Source of the DNA: an uncultured Clostridia bacterium
GTDB lineage: Bacteria; Bacillota; Clostridia; Christensenellales; CAG-314
Direction of reading: 5' to 3'
Assembly: GCA_944364615.1 (NCBI GenBank)
Contig: CALVWF010000007.1
Coordinates: 32,049 to 96,048, forward strand
DNA: 64,000 bases
How positions within the stretch are numbered: the first letter of the stretch is position 1; each line of letters starts with the position of its first letter. Below, one piece after another: positions 54,976 through 63,585 of this stretch. The notes under the pieces are model-generated. The model did no database searches. It was not told the DNA's origin and worked only from the letters and a program-made list of their open reading frames with translations. The translations under genes were made by a program, and so were the position numbers.

Positions 54976-55887
54976 GTGTCGAAGATAAAGTCGTACTACG
55001 GCGGTTCGACGTCGCACTACTACACCTACAACGGATCTACCTTAGTGCAGGAAAAGATTGTTACTTCGGGAAGTCAGACCACAGAGTACCTTACATTCCT
55101 TTACAACAGTGAAGGTCCTACAGGGTTTGTTTACAACAATACACTGTATACTTACCGCAAGAACATATTCGGAGACATTATTGCTGTATACAACGGTACT
55201 TCCAAAGTAGCCGAATATGCCTACGACGCTTACGGCAATTGCAGAGTAATTACCGGCAGTAACATAGGTACTCTCAACCCCTTCCGTTACCGTGGCTACT
55301 ACTTCGACGAAGACATGAAGTTGTACTACCTGCAATCACGCTACTACGACCCGGAAACGGGACGTTTCATCAACGCCGACGACGTAAGCTACCTTGATCC
55401 CGAAACAATCCACGGCCTCAACCTCTACGCCTACTGCCTCAACAACCCGGTGATGTATGTTGATCCAAGTGGCAAGTTGGCTGCAACAACATTTATAATT
55501 ATTACTCTTGCGCTTACAACTGTTGCGGGTATGGTGATAGGTGGACTAAAAGCATATAATAATGCAGTTGATAGCGGTAAGACAGGCAGAGATTTAGTAA
55601 AAAGCATTTTGGGTGGAATGCTGTTAAGTGCGGCATTAGGACTGGCTGCCGGAGGGCTTATAATTGCTGTAACGGGAGCTATTCCTGTTGCTATTAGTGG
55701 AGTTTCTGTGGCTACGGTTTTCGGTATGGCTGCAATTAAAGTCGCTTATATTGGGATAGCTATTTATAATATTGTTGCCGCAACTCTTGGACCACTTCTT
55801 GGTTTATATATGCCATTAATTGAAGGAGGAACTCCAGGATATACCCCTACTAAGCCACAACAAACTCCAAAACATCCAGGCAACTAA
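54976..55887 (+). CDS. Orphan RHS cassette 1: core fragment plus hydrophobic toxin end
   Basis: Homology to the main gene starts in ACACCGTTGACGGACAACGC (54955). The only usable start is GTG 54976, which lacks a Shine-Dalgarno sequence, so translation may be poor. The RHS core (to about residue 165) ends NPVMYVDPSGK. The unique 135-residue end has three or four hydrophobic glycine-rich segments (TFIIITLALTTVAGMVIGG, GGMLLSAALGLAAGGLIIAV) and a proline-rich tail GTPGYTPTKPQQTPKH. It is nearly identical to the toxin end of cassette 5. Membrane action is likely. Confidence 0.75.
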   Translation: MSKIKSYYGGSTSHYYTYNGSTLVQEKIVTSGSQTTEYLTFLYNSEGPTGFVYNNTLYTYRKNIFGDIIAVYNGTSKVAEYAYDAYGNCRVITGSNIGTLNPFRYRGYYFDEDMKLYYLQSRYYDPETGRFINADDVSYLDPETIHGLNLYAYCLNNPVMYVDPSGKLAATTFIIITLALTTVAGMVIGGLKAYNNAVDSGKTGRDLVKSILGGMLLSAALGLAAGGLIIAVTGAIPVAISGVSVATVFGMAAIKVAYIGIAIYNIVAATLGPLLGLYMPLIEGGTPGYTPTKPQQTPKHPGN

Positions 55888-55903
55888 ATTTAGGAGAAAT
55901 AAA

Positions 55904-56386
55904 ATGATTGAATTTAAAGGTGAATATTCGGAAAAAAACAAAAAGTTACTAATAAAACAAGTCTTAATCGTATATACACTTGCATCTTTAGCTGTATTTA
56001 TCATATTTGGTTCCATAATAACAGGAATTGCTATTTATACAAAAGATTGGTATTTGTTGCTATTGCTTATTGTCCTTGCTCTTATAGGCATGACATTAAT
56101 ATGTTCTCCTTTTTTTGACAAGAAAACTACAATATCCGACAATACCCCCAAATGTATAGAACTCAATACCGAAAGAGGCGTGTTGTATATCGAAATGCCC
56201 AAAATCAACCGAATTATAAGCCATGAAATGTGTAATATTGGCAGAGTTGTCGAAACAGAAGACTCATACTATATTTATATCGGTTCGAAAAAACTGTTTG
56301 CTTGCATATGTCAAAAAGATCTTTTAGTCAATGGAACATTAGATGACTTCGAAGAAGCATTTAAAGGGTTAATTGTCCGTAAGTGA
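55904..56386 (+). CDS. Immunity protein of cassette 1
   Basis: A 160-residue membrane protein with ATG after TAGGAGAAATAAA, 17 bases after the toxin stop. Start MIEFKGEYSEKNKKLLIKQ, helices at about 22-48 and 54-75, then a beta-rich domain (RGVLYIEMPKINRI, DSYYIYIGSKKLFACICQKD). The second half is identical to the product of 63103, while the first half differs at many positions. No named family recognised. Confidence 0.75.
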   Translation: MIEFKGEYSEKNKKLLIKQVLIVYTLASLAVFIIFGSIITGIAIYTKDWYLLLLLIVLALIGMTLICSPFFDKKTTISDNTPKCIELNTERGVLYIEMPKINRIISHEMCNIGRVVETEDSYYIYIGSKKLFACICQKDLLVNGTLDDFEEAFKGLIVRK

Positions 56387-56611
56387 TTTTTGTAATGCCA
56401 AGCACTAAATAAAAGAATGAAATTCGATAATTAGAAGGTGGGGTTATATAGCCCCACCTTCTATCATTAAGGTTAATTATACTTTCATAGCACTCTGAAA
56501 TAGTGATTTTTAACTCTAATTTTTAAGTAACGTTATACTAAATTTTCTCAATACAAAGCCGTGAATGTATTGCTTCATTGCAAATTAAACCCAACGCAAC
56601 AAAATCCGCTA
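56387..56611. other. Gap after cassette 1 immunity gene
   Basis: It contains a hairpin AGAAGGTGGGG/CCCCACCTTCT (56433-56462) without a T run, probably the cassette end, and AT-rich sequence leading to the next promoter. The whole gap is repeated at 63586-63810. Confidence 0.6.
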
Positions 56612-56640
56612 TTGACAACAATATTGCAACACTGTAAAAT
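56612..56640 (+). promoter_or_regulatory. Cassette 2 promoter
   Basis: TTGACA (56612-56617), 17 bases, TAAAAT (56635-56640). The spacer end CAACACTG and the following AAATATAA resemble those of cassettes 3, 5 and 6. Confidence 0.78.
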
Positions 56641-56688
56641 AAATATAAAATTTGATTAGTTTTTCATTACACCGTTGACGGACAACGC

Positions 56689-57705
56689 GTGTCGAAGGTA
56701 AAGTCGTACTACGGCGGTTCGACGTCGCACTACTACACCTACAACGGATCTACCTTAGTGCAGGAAAAGATTGTTACTTCGGGAAGTCAGACCACAGAGT
56801 ACCTTACATTCCTTTACAACAGTGAAGGTCCTACAGGGTTTGTTTACAACAATACACTGTATACTTACCGCAAGAACATATTCGGAGACATTATTGCTGT
56901 ATACAACGGTACTTCCAAAGTAGCCGAATATGCCTACGACGCTTACGGCAATTGCAGAGTAATTACCGGCAGTAACATAGGTACTCTCAACCCCTTCCGT
57001 TACCGTGGCTACTACTTCGACGAAGACATGAAGTTGTACTACCTGCAATCACGCTACTACGACCCGGAAACAGGACGCTTCATCAACGCCGACGACGTAA
57101 GCTACCTTGACCCAGAAACAATCCACGGCCTCAACCTCTACGCTTACTGCCTGAATAATCCGATAATGAATATTGACAGTCAAGGAAACGTATGTGTTCC
57201 TAATAGCATAATCCTACTTTTACAAAAAAGGTATGATTATTTTATGTTCGATCATGTTATGTCAACCAGTAGTTCTCAAAAGCTGATCGGGGGAATGATA
57301 GGAGCATTTTTATTCGATATTACCTATACTGCAACCGTTCAATCACCGAGCAACTCACCTTTATTTACCTTTTATGACTTCAATAACGAAAGCAACAGCA
57401 AAGGAATCGGTTATGATTTTGGGTTCATCGGAAGAAGTATTTACTTTAAAGACAATATTACGGGAATAGGCGTAAAAACCAAACTGAATCCATGGATATC
57501 AGTTAGTAACGAAATAAGCGTATTGGGAATAAGTATAGGAGCAAGTGTAACGATTGGAGGCACTTCTCATGAGTTATCTGTGAACATAGGATGGGGAACG
57601 ATTTTGTTCGCTACTGCTACTGCGTTGGCATTAGCGCCAGCCCCGGGAAGTAGGATAGCCGCAGTAATTGTCTATATTTTAGCAACATTTGTTCAATTAT
57701 TTTAG
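56689..57705 (+). CDS. Orphan RHS cassette 2
   Basis: GTG start at 56689 without a clear ribosome site; an in-frame TGA lies a few codons before the homology block. Core to about residue 165 ends NPIMNIDSQGN. The unique 175-residue end begins VCVPNSIILLLQKRYDYFM, has a hydrophobic glycine-rich stretch (LIGGMIGAFLFDI), a beta-rich part (GVKTKLNPWISVSNEISVLG) and a hydrophobic tail ending IAAVIVYILATFVQLF. No known toxin motif seen. Confidence 0.72.
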   Translation: MSKVKSYYGGSTSHYYTYNGSTLVQEKIVTSGSQTTEYLTFLYNSEGPTGFVYNNTLYTYRKNIFGDIIAVYNGTSKVAEYAYDAYGNCRVITGSNIGTLNPFRYRGYYFDEDMKLYYLQSRYYDPETGRFINADDVSYLDPETIHGLNLYAYCLNNPIMNIDSQGNVCVPNSIILLLQKRYDYFMFDHVMSTSSSQKLIGGMIGAFLFDITYTATVQSPSNSPLFTFYDFNNESNSKGIGYDFGFIGRSIYFKDNITGIGVKTKLNPWISVSNEISVLGISIGASVTIGGTSHELSVNIGWGTILFATATALALAPAPGSRIAAVIVYILATFVQLF

Positions 57706-57714
57706 TGAGGAAAT

Positions 57715-58146
57715 ATGCAAACAAAAATAATTTACCAAGAAGATCTTAAAAAAAACGTGAAATTTTACTCGCTGTTCTTTATACTATTATTAACTGGAAC
57801 AGTTATTCGTTTTATAATTCTTTTTGTTAGCAAGTCAAACAACATTGTTATCAAAGACATCATCATGACGGTTTTGATGGGCGCAATTACATTGTATCTA
57901 TTGTTTGGTGCAATTTATTCCAGTTGTTACCTACTTACAATTACACAAACTACAATTGTAAAGAAAACCATGTTCACAACAACAACTATAGATCTAGAGT
58001 CTCGGTTTTCTTATACATACAGTAAATATTTTCCTTTATCGAACACTTACATTGTAAGATTCAAAACCGACAAAATCTCTTGCAGTTTTTACATAAAAGA
58101 CATAAATCAGTTGATCAATCATCTTAATTCATTAAAAAACGATTGA
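57715..58146 (+). CDS. Immunity protein of cassette 2
   Basis: A 143-residue membrane protein with GTGAGG before ATG, nine bases after the toxin stop. Helices at about 16-38 and 46-70, followed by a small beta domain (TITQTTIVKKTMFTTTT, NTYIVRFKTDKISCSFYIKD). Same plan as the other membrane immunity proteins of the array, at low sequence similarity. Confidence 0.72.
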   Translation: MQTKIIYQEDLKKNVKFYSLFFILLLTGTVIRFIILFVSKSNNIVIKDIIMTVLMGAITLYLLFGAIYSSCYLLTITQTTIVKKTMFTTTTIDLESRFSYTYSKYFPLSNTYIVRFKTDKISCSFYIKDINQLINHLNSLKND

Positions 58147-58187
58147 TTTGCCGATATAACAATGGAATAAACAACAATAAGCAAACT

Positions 58188-58222
58188 AAGTGCGCCAACC
58201 ATAAATGGGAGACGCACTTTTG
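58188..58222 (+). terminator. Hairpin after cassette 2
   Basis: AAGTGCG (58188-58194) pairs with CGCACTT (58213-58219), then TTG. Moderate terminator. Confidence 0.55.
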
Positions 58223-58325
58223 TCACGGTAGACAAATCAACACAACAACATCGATACCATATTTTACAACATGTACACTGACGACGCTTAACAGTGAAAT
58301 CCACACACCACTCGCAATCAAGATC

Positions 58326-58354
58326 TTGACAACATTGTTACAACACTGTAAAAT
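58326..58354 (+). promoter_or_regulatory. Cassette 3 promoter
   Basis: TTGACA (58326-58331), 17 bases, TAAAAT (58349-58354). Confidence 0.78.
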
Positions 58355-58401
58355 AAATGTAAGCTCTTATAGTTTTTAATTACACCGTTGACGGACAACG
58401 C

Positions 58402-59511
58402 GTGTCGAAGGTAAAGTCGTACTACGGCGGTTCGACGTCGCACTACTACACTTACAACGGATCTACCTTAGTGCAGGAAAAGATTGTCACTTCGGGAAGT
58501 CAAACCACAGAGTATCTTACATTCCTGTACAACGGTGAAGGTCTGACCGGTTTTGTTCTCAACAACACTCTGTACACATACAGAAAGAACTTGTTCGGTG
58601 ACATCATTGCCATTTACCAAGGAAACACCAAGGTGGCTGAATACGCTTACGACGCTTACGGCAACTGCACAATAGTCTTTGCTACAGGTAATGCAGGTAT
58701 CCTCAACCCATTCCGTTACCGTGGCTACTACTTCGACGAAGACATGAAGTTGTACTACCTGCAAAGTCGTTACTACGACCCGGAAACAGGACGCTTCATC
58801 AACGCCGACGACGTAAGCTACCTTGACCCCGAAACAATCCACGGCCTCAACCTCTACGCTTACTGCCTCAACAACCCGGTAATGTATGTTGATCCTAGCG
58901 GACACTCACTTTTGGGAATATTTGTTGCAAGTGTAATTATAGGTGGGCTTATTGGAAGCATAACAAGCACAATTTCCGGAATTGCCGACGGGAAATCCGG
59001 TGGAAAATTAGCTTTACACATTTTGGGCGGAGCACTTTTGGGCGCAGTATTGGGTGCGGCAACTACGTTTGGGGGAGTTCTTGGAACAGGTGCTCTTGCT
59101 GCAACGGCAGGAAATGTAATAGGTGGACTTGCATTTTCAGGCATTGCCTCTTTTGCCGCCGGCGTGTTTAAATATGCCGCACAAGAAGTATGGACTAAAG
59201 AAAACGCCTCTTGGGATTGGAGCACTGCCTTGGCCAATGGAGGAATTGCTGCCGTTCAAGGACTCGTAAGTTTTGGAATTGGCGCTGTCATGGGAGGCGC
59301 AGGAATGTGGGAATCACTTAAAACAGGAAATACATTTAAGGATGTGGTAAACCCCTTTATGTCCACAAATAGAAATATAATAGCAAAATCTTTCGGCTTC
59401 GTAAAAGGAACATTTGCATTCTTAAAAACTAATTTAGGTAGTATTATTAGCAGAAGTTTGTATAAATCAATATTTACACTACCTTGGATTATATTTGATA
59501 TGATAGTGTAA
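58402..59511 (+). CDS. Orphan RHS cassette 3
   Basis: A 369-residue frame from GTG 58402. Its core is the most divergent: LYNGEGLTGFVLNNT and GNTKVAEYAYDAYGNCTIVF instead of the common forms. The core ends NPVMYVDPSGH. The toxin region of about 200 residues starts SLLGIFVASVIIGGLIGSIT and has long glycine/alanine-rich helices (GALLGAVLGAATTFGGVLGT), a middle part ENASWDWSTALANGG and a final hydrophobic helix. This resembles the hydrophobic pre-toxin segments of Gram-positive RHS proteins but nothing soluble follows. Confidence 0.75.
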   Translation: MSKVKSYYGGSTSHYYTYNGSTLVQEKIVTSGSQTTEYLTFLYNGEGLTGFVLNNTLYTYRKNLFGDIIAIYQGNTKVAEYAYDAYGNCTIVFATGNAGILNPFRYRGYYFDEDMKLYYLQSRYYDPETGRFINADDVSYLDPETIHGLNLYAYCLNNPVMYVDPSGHSLLGIFVASVIIGGLIGSITSTISGIADGKSGGKLALHILGGALLGAVLGAATTFGGVLGTGALAATAGNVIGGLAFSGIASFAAGVFKYAAQEVWTKENASWDWSTALANGGIAAVQGLVSFGIGAVMGGAGMWESLKTGNTFKDVVNPFMSTNRNIIAKSFGFVKGTFAFLKTNLGSIISRSLYKSIFTLPWIIFDMIV

Positions 59512-59522
59512 ATGGAGGTAAT

Positions 59523-60050
59523 ATGGAAAATAAAGAAATTCAAATAAAGTGCTACGATTACTTCGATCAATACATGTTGGTGCTGTTGTGCCTGTTTGGA
59601 TGGGGTTTTATTATAGCATTTCTTGTAACAGATTCTACTAATTGGTATATTTACACGGCATCAGGTTTAGCTTTTATACTCTTGATTGTGGGAATAATGG
59701 CGATAGCTCGGTTAAAGTGCAAGACTTACGATATCTACAGTTCTAAAGGCATCAGAAGAATCATGAAGGGCGAGGAAGTCTTCAACATCGAGTGGGATGA
59801 GATAGAGGGGTTATATTATTACCCATTTTGGGGCTTTATCTTTATTCGACCTTGCGTGTTGGAAATCTATTTAAAACAACCGCCCAAAGTTGAAAATAAA
59901 AATATTGATTATTGGAACGGTGACAACACAAAGATGATTTCCACGCCAATGTCTAAAAGGACATTGAAAAAGTTAGCGCAATTTATACCGCCACACCTTT
60001 TAGAAGATTTGAAGTTAAAACCATCTAAAGAAACTCCCGACAAGCAATGA
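59523..60050 (+). CDS. Immunity protein of cassette 3
   Basis: A 175-residue membrane protein, ATG after ATGGAGGTAAT, 11 bases after the toxin stop. Helices at about 17-37 and 43-63, then a PH-like domain with DIYSSKGIRRIMKGEEV and WDEIEGLYYYPFWGFIF, and a polar tail. Same plan as the neighbours. Confidence 0.72.
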   Translation: MENKEIQIKCYDYFDQYMLVLLCLFGWGFIIAFLVTDSTNWYIYTASGLAFILLIVGIMAIARLKCKTYDIYSSKGIRRIMKGEEVFNIEWDEIEGLYYYPFWGFIFIRPCVLEIYLKQPPKVENKNIDYWNGDNTKMISTPMSKRTLKKLAQFIPPHLLEDLKLKPSKETPDKQ

Positions 60051-60061
60051 CAAAGTAGATC

Positions 60062-60099
60062 ACAAGGCGAATGTGTCCAACGGCATGTTCGCCTTGTTT
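60062..60099 (+). terminator. Terminator after cassette 3
   Basis: ACAAGGCGAA (60062-60071) pairs with TTCGCCTTGT (60088-60097). The ATG at 60071 that would extend the next open frame lies inside this hairpin and is not a likely start. Confidence 0.65.
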
Positions 60100-60118
60100 C
60101 ACGTCCTGCACTAAACGC

Positions 60119-61504
60119 TATCTTGACAAAACAATAACATGGGCGTATGATGTAGGTGGAAACATTACGTCACGTAAAGAATATGCTTTTACTACAAGCA
60201 CTACTACTCTCGGTACACCTATCAAAACGTATACCTATACTTACGGCAGTGACTGGAAAGACCAGCTTACCTCATACAACGGCTACGAGTGTGTCTACGA
60301 CTCTGCAGGCAATCCCACCAATTACCGTTGGAACACCTTGACTTGGGAAGGCAGATTACTTAAATCTTTCAAGACAGTTCTTGGTTCGCAACCGTCTACA
60401 ATGACCTATACTGCTGACGGACTGCGTGCGTCCAAGGTAGAACCGTACGGCAACGGAACAAAATCGCACTACTACACCTACAACGGATCTACCTTAGTGC
60501 AGGAAAAGATTGTTACTTCGGGAAGTCAGACCACAGAGTACCTTACATTCCTTTACAACAGTGAAGGTCCTACAGGGTTTGTTTACAACAATACACTGTA
60601 TACTTACCGCAAGAACATATTCGGAGACATTATTGCTGTATACAACGGTACTTCCAAAGTAGCCGAATATGCCTACGACGCTTACGGCAATTGCAGAGTA
60701 ATTACCGGCAGTAACATAGGTACTCTCAACCCCTTCCGTTACCGTGGCTACTACTTCGACGAAGACATGAAGTTGTACTACCTGCAATCACGCTACTACG
60801 ACCCGGAAACAGGACGCTTCATCAACGCCGACGACGTAAGTTACCTTGCCCCCGAAACAATCCACGGCCTCAACCTCTATGCTTACTGCCTCAACAACCC
60901 GGTGATGTATGTTGATCCAAGTGGGCATATAGCGGTTAGCTCTGTAGTTATTGGTTTAATTATTGGTGTTGCAATCGGACTAGGGGCAGCATTGTATATT
61001 GACTACTCAGACGACGGTCAAGTGTTTAACGGAAGTGTTGAGTGGTATCATTATCTTTTTGCAGGCACAATTGGCGGATTGCTTGGAGCGGTTATTGGAT
61101 ATCTTTTCCCTGCGATAAGCGGATTTTTAAACGCCACATTTACGTTCTCGCTACCGACGTTAGGAACCGTCTCAGGAGGAAGAAGCCTTGCTCTTGTTTC
61201 AGGAGTGACAATCTCTTTCACTGGGGCGCAAGTTGCTCAAGGGATAGCTGTTGTTGCCGGAGTTACTGTCATGCAAGCCATAATTGGCAAAAGCGGGGGA
61301 TATAGGGTAGAAATATATAACAACGATCACGATCCCGCACATGTACACATTTATGGAGATAACATAACCGGTAAACACGGCATTCGAATTGGCATAGATG
61401 GCAAACCGTTGCCCGGCCAAAACAAATTGCCACATGGAGCAAGAAAAGCATTGAAAAAACTGTGGAAGAAAATTTTGGAGAAATTATTGTCTTGGGGGAA
61501 CTAA
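60119..61504 (+). CDS. Orphan RHS cassette 4 with DUF4160-like toxin end
   Basis: Homology to the main gene starts further upstream than in the other cassettes, at TATCTTGACA (60119; main gene 52325), so it keeps an extra YD repeat (YDVGGNITSRKEYAF). No good start codon is seen at the junction. The core has YLAPETIHG where all others have YLDPETIHG. After NPVMYVDPSGH come hydrophobic helices (VVIGLIIGVAIGLGAALYI) and a soluble 70-residue end: YRVEIYNNDHDPAHVHIYG, then IRIGIDGKPLPG and ARKALKKLWKKILEKLL. The His-rich part resembles DUF4160-type domains found at RHS protein ends. Confidence 0.72.
   Translation, partial: YLDKTITWAYDVGGNITSRKEYAFTTSTTTLGTPIKTYTYTYGSDWKDQLTSYNGYECVYDSAGNPTNYRWNTLTWEGRLLKSFKTVLGSQPSTMTYTADGLRASKVEPYGNGTKSHYYTYNGSTLVQEKIVTSGSQTTEYLTFLYNSEGPTGFVYNNTLYTYRKNIFGDIIAVYNGTSKVAEYAYDAYGNCRVITGSNIGTLNPFRYRGYYFDEDMKLYYLQSRYYDPETGRFINADDVSYLAPETIHGLNLYAYCLNNPVMYVDPSGHIAVSSVVIGLIIGVAIGLGAALYIDYSDDGQVFNGSVEWYHYLFAGTIGGLLGAVIGYLFPAISGFLNATFTFSLPTLGTVSGGRSLALVSGVTISFTGAQVAQGIAVVAGVTVMQAIIGKSGGYRVEIYNNDHDPAHVHIYGDNITGKHGIRIGIDGKPLPGQNKLPHGARKALKKLWKKILEKLLSWGN
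60123..60151 (+). promoter_or_regulatory. Cassette 4 promoter inside RHS homology
   Basis: TTGACA (60123-60128), 17 bases, TATGAT (60146-60151), the same element as 52328-52356 of the main gene. The cassette begins four bases before it. Confidence 0.6.
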
Positions 61505-61507
61505 CGA

Positions 61508-61933
61508 ATGAAAAATGATAACATGCGCATTTTTGAAGAGTTGTTTCAATATGGATTTCATGATACAGAAATCTCTTCAATTGAAACAAGTCTTTGCGAA
61601 TTAAGGTTAAATTTTAATAATGGCATTTATCTGTTAAATGAAGCTTGTCGCGAAACAACTTTAACTAAACCATTGCAATTGAAATTTCAAATCACACCGG
61701 CCTTCTTTTCGGAAGAATATGTTGTTAATGTTACATCATACGGAAAAAGGACGAAATATTATAATTATAGTGATATGAAAAAAAAATTTCAAAAAAGTTC
61801 TTTCGAGGTAGTAAATGTTTACTTCAGCCCCTTTAATGCTGTATTGTTTGACGGAGGTATGAAGAAAGAATCAATGCTCTTTTACATTGACTTCATTGAA
61901 AAGGTGACAATTTGCGAATTGCCGATTGAGTAA
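61508..61933 (+). CDS. Immunity protein of cassette 4 (soluble)
   Basis: A 141-residue protein without membrane helices, ATG four bases after the toxin stop, with GGGGG 11 bases upstream. It has alternating beta strands (SSIETSLCELRLNFNNG, AVLFDGGMKKESMLFYIDF) like small immunity proteins. Its soluble nature fits the only cassette with a soluble toxin end. No named family recognised. Confidence 0.7.
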   Translation: MKNDNMRIFEELFQYGFHDTEISSIETSLCELRLNFNNGIYLLNEACRETTLTKPLQLKFQITPAFFSEEYVVNVTSYGKRTKYYNYSDMKKKFQKSSFEVVNVYFSPFNAVLFDGGMKKESMLFYIDFIEKVTICELPIE

Positions 61934-62159
61934 AACCTGCTACAGAAAGTTGTTTTTGCCAAATTTTTTGTGTAGACACAATAAACTAAATTTGTACAAA
62001 AATTAATATATTATTTTCCTAACACACAGAAAGAACAAAAATAAAACAAAGACCGAAAGCTGTTGCAAAAGGCTGTCACTCAAAAACAAGACAGCCTTTT
62101 TACATGCTTATTACACATTTGAAGCCTATGTTTGTAAAAATAAATCAATAAATCGAATC
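61934..62159. other. Gap after cassette 4
   Basis: Holds the terminator at 62067-62101 and AT-rich sequence before the cassette 5 promoter; no gene seen. Confidence 0.55.
62067..62101 (+). terminator. Rho-independent terminator after cassette 4
   Basis: AAAAGGCTGTC (62067-62077) pairs with GACAGCCTTTT (62090-62100) followed by T. Clear 11-bp stem. Confidence 0.85.
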
Positions 62160-62188
62160 TTGACAACATAGTTACAACACTGTAGAAT
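62160..62188 (+). promoter_or_regulatory. Cassette 5 promoter
   Basis: TTGACA (62160-62165), 17 bases, TAGAAT (62183-62188). Confidence 0.75.
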
Positions 62189-62240
62189 ATTTGTATAACT
62201 AACAATATCTGAAAGACAACCACGTCACGGATCTACCTTA

Positions 62241-63086
62241 GTGCAGGAAAAGATTGTTACTTCGGGAAGTCAGACCACAGAGTACCTTACATTCCTTTAC
62301 AACAGTGAAGGTCCTACAGGGTTTGTTTACAACAATACACTGTATACTTACCGCAAGAACATATTCGGAGACATTATTGCCGTATACAACGGTACTTCCA
62401 AAGTAGCCGAATATGCCTACGACGCTTACGGCAATTGCACAATAGTCTTTGCTACAGGTAATGCAGGTATCCTCAACCCATTCCGTTACCGTGGCTACTA
62501 CTTCGACGAAGACATGAAGTTGTACTACCTGCAATCACGCTACTACGACCCGGAAACGGGACGTTTCATCAACGCCGACGACGTAAGCTACCTTGATCCC
62601 GAAACAATCCACGGCCTCAACCTCTACGCCTACTGCCTCAACAACCCGGTGATGTATGTTGATCCAAGTGGCAAGTTGGCTGCAACAACATTTATAATTA
62701 TTACTCTTGCGCTTACAACTGTTGCGGGTATGGTGATAGGTGGACTAAAAGCATATAATAATGCAGTTGATAGCGGTAAGACAGGCAGAGATTTAGTAAA
62801 AAGCATTTTGGGTGGAATGCTGTTAAGTGCGGCATTAGGACTGGCTGCCGGAGGGCTTATAATTGCTGTAACGGGAGCTATTCCTGTTGCTATTAGTGGA
62901 GTTTCTGTGGCTACGGTTTTCGGTATGGCTGCAATTAAAGTCGCTTATATTGGGATAGCTATTTATAATATTGTTGCCGCAACTCTTGGACCACTTCTTG
63001 GTTTATATATGCCATTAATTGAAGGAGGAACTCCAGGATATACCCCTACTAAGCCACAACAAACTCCCAAACATCCAAGTAACTAA
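62241..63086 (+). CDS. Orphan RHS cassette 5
   Basis: A 281-residue frame from GTG 62241. Homology starts later than in other cassettes, at ACGGATCTACC (62226). Its core is a mosaic: the first part matches cassettes 1, 2 and 4 (NSEGPTGFVYNNT), the middle matches cassette 3 (NCTIVFATGNAGILNPF). The toxin end is nearly identical to that of cassette 1, including the tail GTPGYTPTKPQQTPKH. Confidence 0.75.
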   Translation: MQEKIVTSGSQTTEYLTFLYNSEGPTGFVYNNTLYTYRKNIFGDIIAVYNGTSKVAEYAYDAYGNCTIVFATGNAGILNPFRYRGYYFDEDMKLYYLQSRYYDPETGRFINADDVSYLDPETIHGLNLYAYCLNNPVMYVDPSGKLAATTFIIITLALTTVAGMVIGGLKAYNNAVDSGKTGRDLVKSILGGMLLSAALGLAAGGLIIAVTGAIPVAISGVSVATVFGMAAIKVAYIGIAIYNIVAATLGPLLGLYMPLIEGGTPGYTPTKPQQTPKHPSN

Positions 63087-63102
63087 ATTTAGGAGAAATA
63101 AA

Positions 63103-63585
63103 ATGATTGAATTTAAAGGTGAATATTCAGAGAAAAACAAACTGTTACTGATAAAACAATCCGTCATTGTAGGTGCGATTACTTCTCTTATCATGTTTGT
63201 GATTTTCGGCTCGATAGTAGTCGGTGCGTCCGTTTACACAAAAAATTGGTATTTGTTGTTTCTTCTAATCGTGCTTGTTCTAATAGGAGTAACATTCACT
63301 TGCTCGCCCTTCTTGGAAAAGGGGTCTTCGATGAAGAACGGCACTCCCGAATGTATAGCACTCGACACCGAAAGGGGCGTATTGTATATCGAAATGCCCA
63401 AAATCAACCGAATTATAAGCCATGAAATGTGTAATATTGGCAGAGTTGTCGAAACAGAAGACTCATACTATATTTATATCGGTTCGAAAAAACTGTTTGC
63501 TTGCATATGTCAAAAAGATCTTTTAGTCAATGGAACATTAGATGACTTCGAAGAAGCATTTAAAGGGTTAATTGTCCGTAAGTGA
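63103..63585 (+). CDS. Immunity protein of cassette 5
   Basis: A 160-residue membrane protein, ATG after TAGGAGAAATAAA. The helices (about 22-48, 54-75) and following loop differ from 55904 (LEKGSSMKNGTPECIALD against FDKKTTISDNTPKCIELN). From VLYIEMPK on, the two proteins are identical. The paired toxins are nearly identical, so the divergent half has changed without matching toxin change. Confidence 0.75.
   Translation: MIEFKGEYSEKNKLLLIKQSVIVGAITSLIMFVIFGSIVVGASVYTKNWYLLFLLIVLVLIGVTFTCSPFLEKGSSMKNGTPECIALDTERGVLYIEMPKINRIISHEMCNIGRVVETEDSYYIYIGSKKLFACICQKDLLVNGTLDDFEEAFKGLIVRK

Larger units (their letters stand above)
55280..56801 (+). repeat. Large duplicated block, copy 1
   Basis: Aligned without gaps to 62479-64000 at a constant offset of 7,199 bases. 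It covers the end of cassette 1, its immunity gene, the gap, the promoter and the start of cassette 2. Only about 55930-56184, the first half of the immunity gene, differs strongly. Confidence 0.85.

Noticed and set aside
60071..60118. ATG 60071 as the start of cassette 4
   Set aside because: It sits in the terminator hairpin of the previous immunity gene and the first 16 residues have no RHS similarity.
52693..62534. Repeated minus-strand open frames of 97-150 residues opposite every RHS core copy
   Set aside because: They mirror the conserved RHS coding sequence, have no ribosome sites or family motifs, and repeat only because the core repeats.
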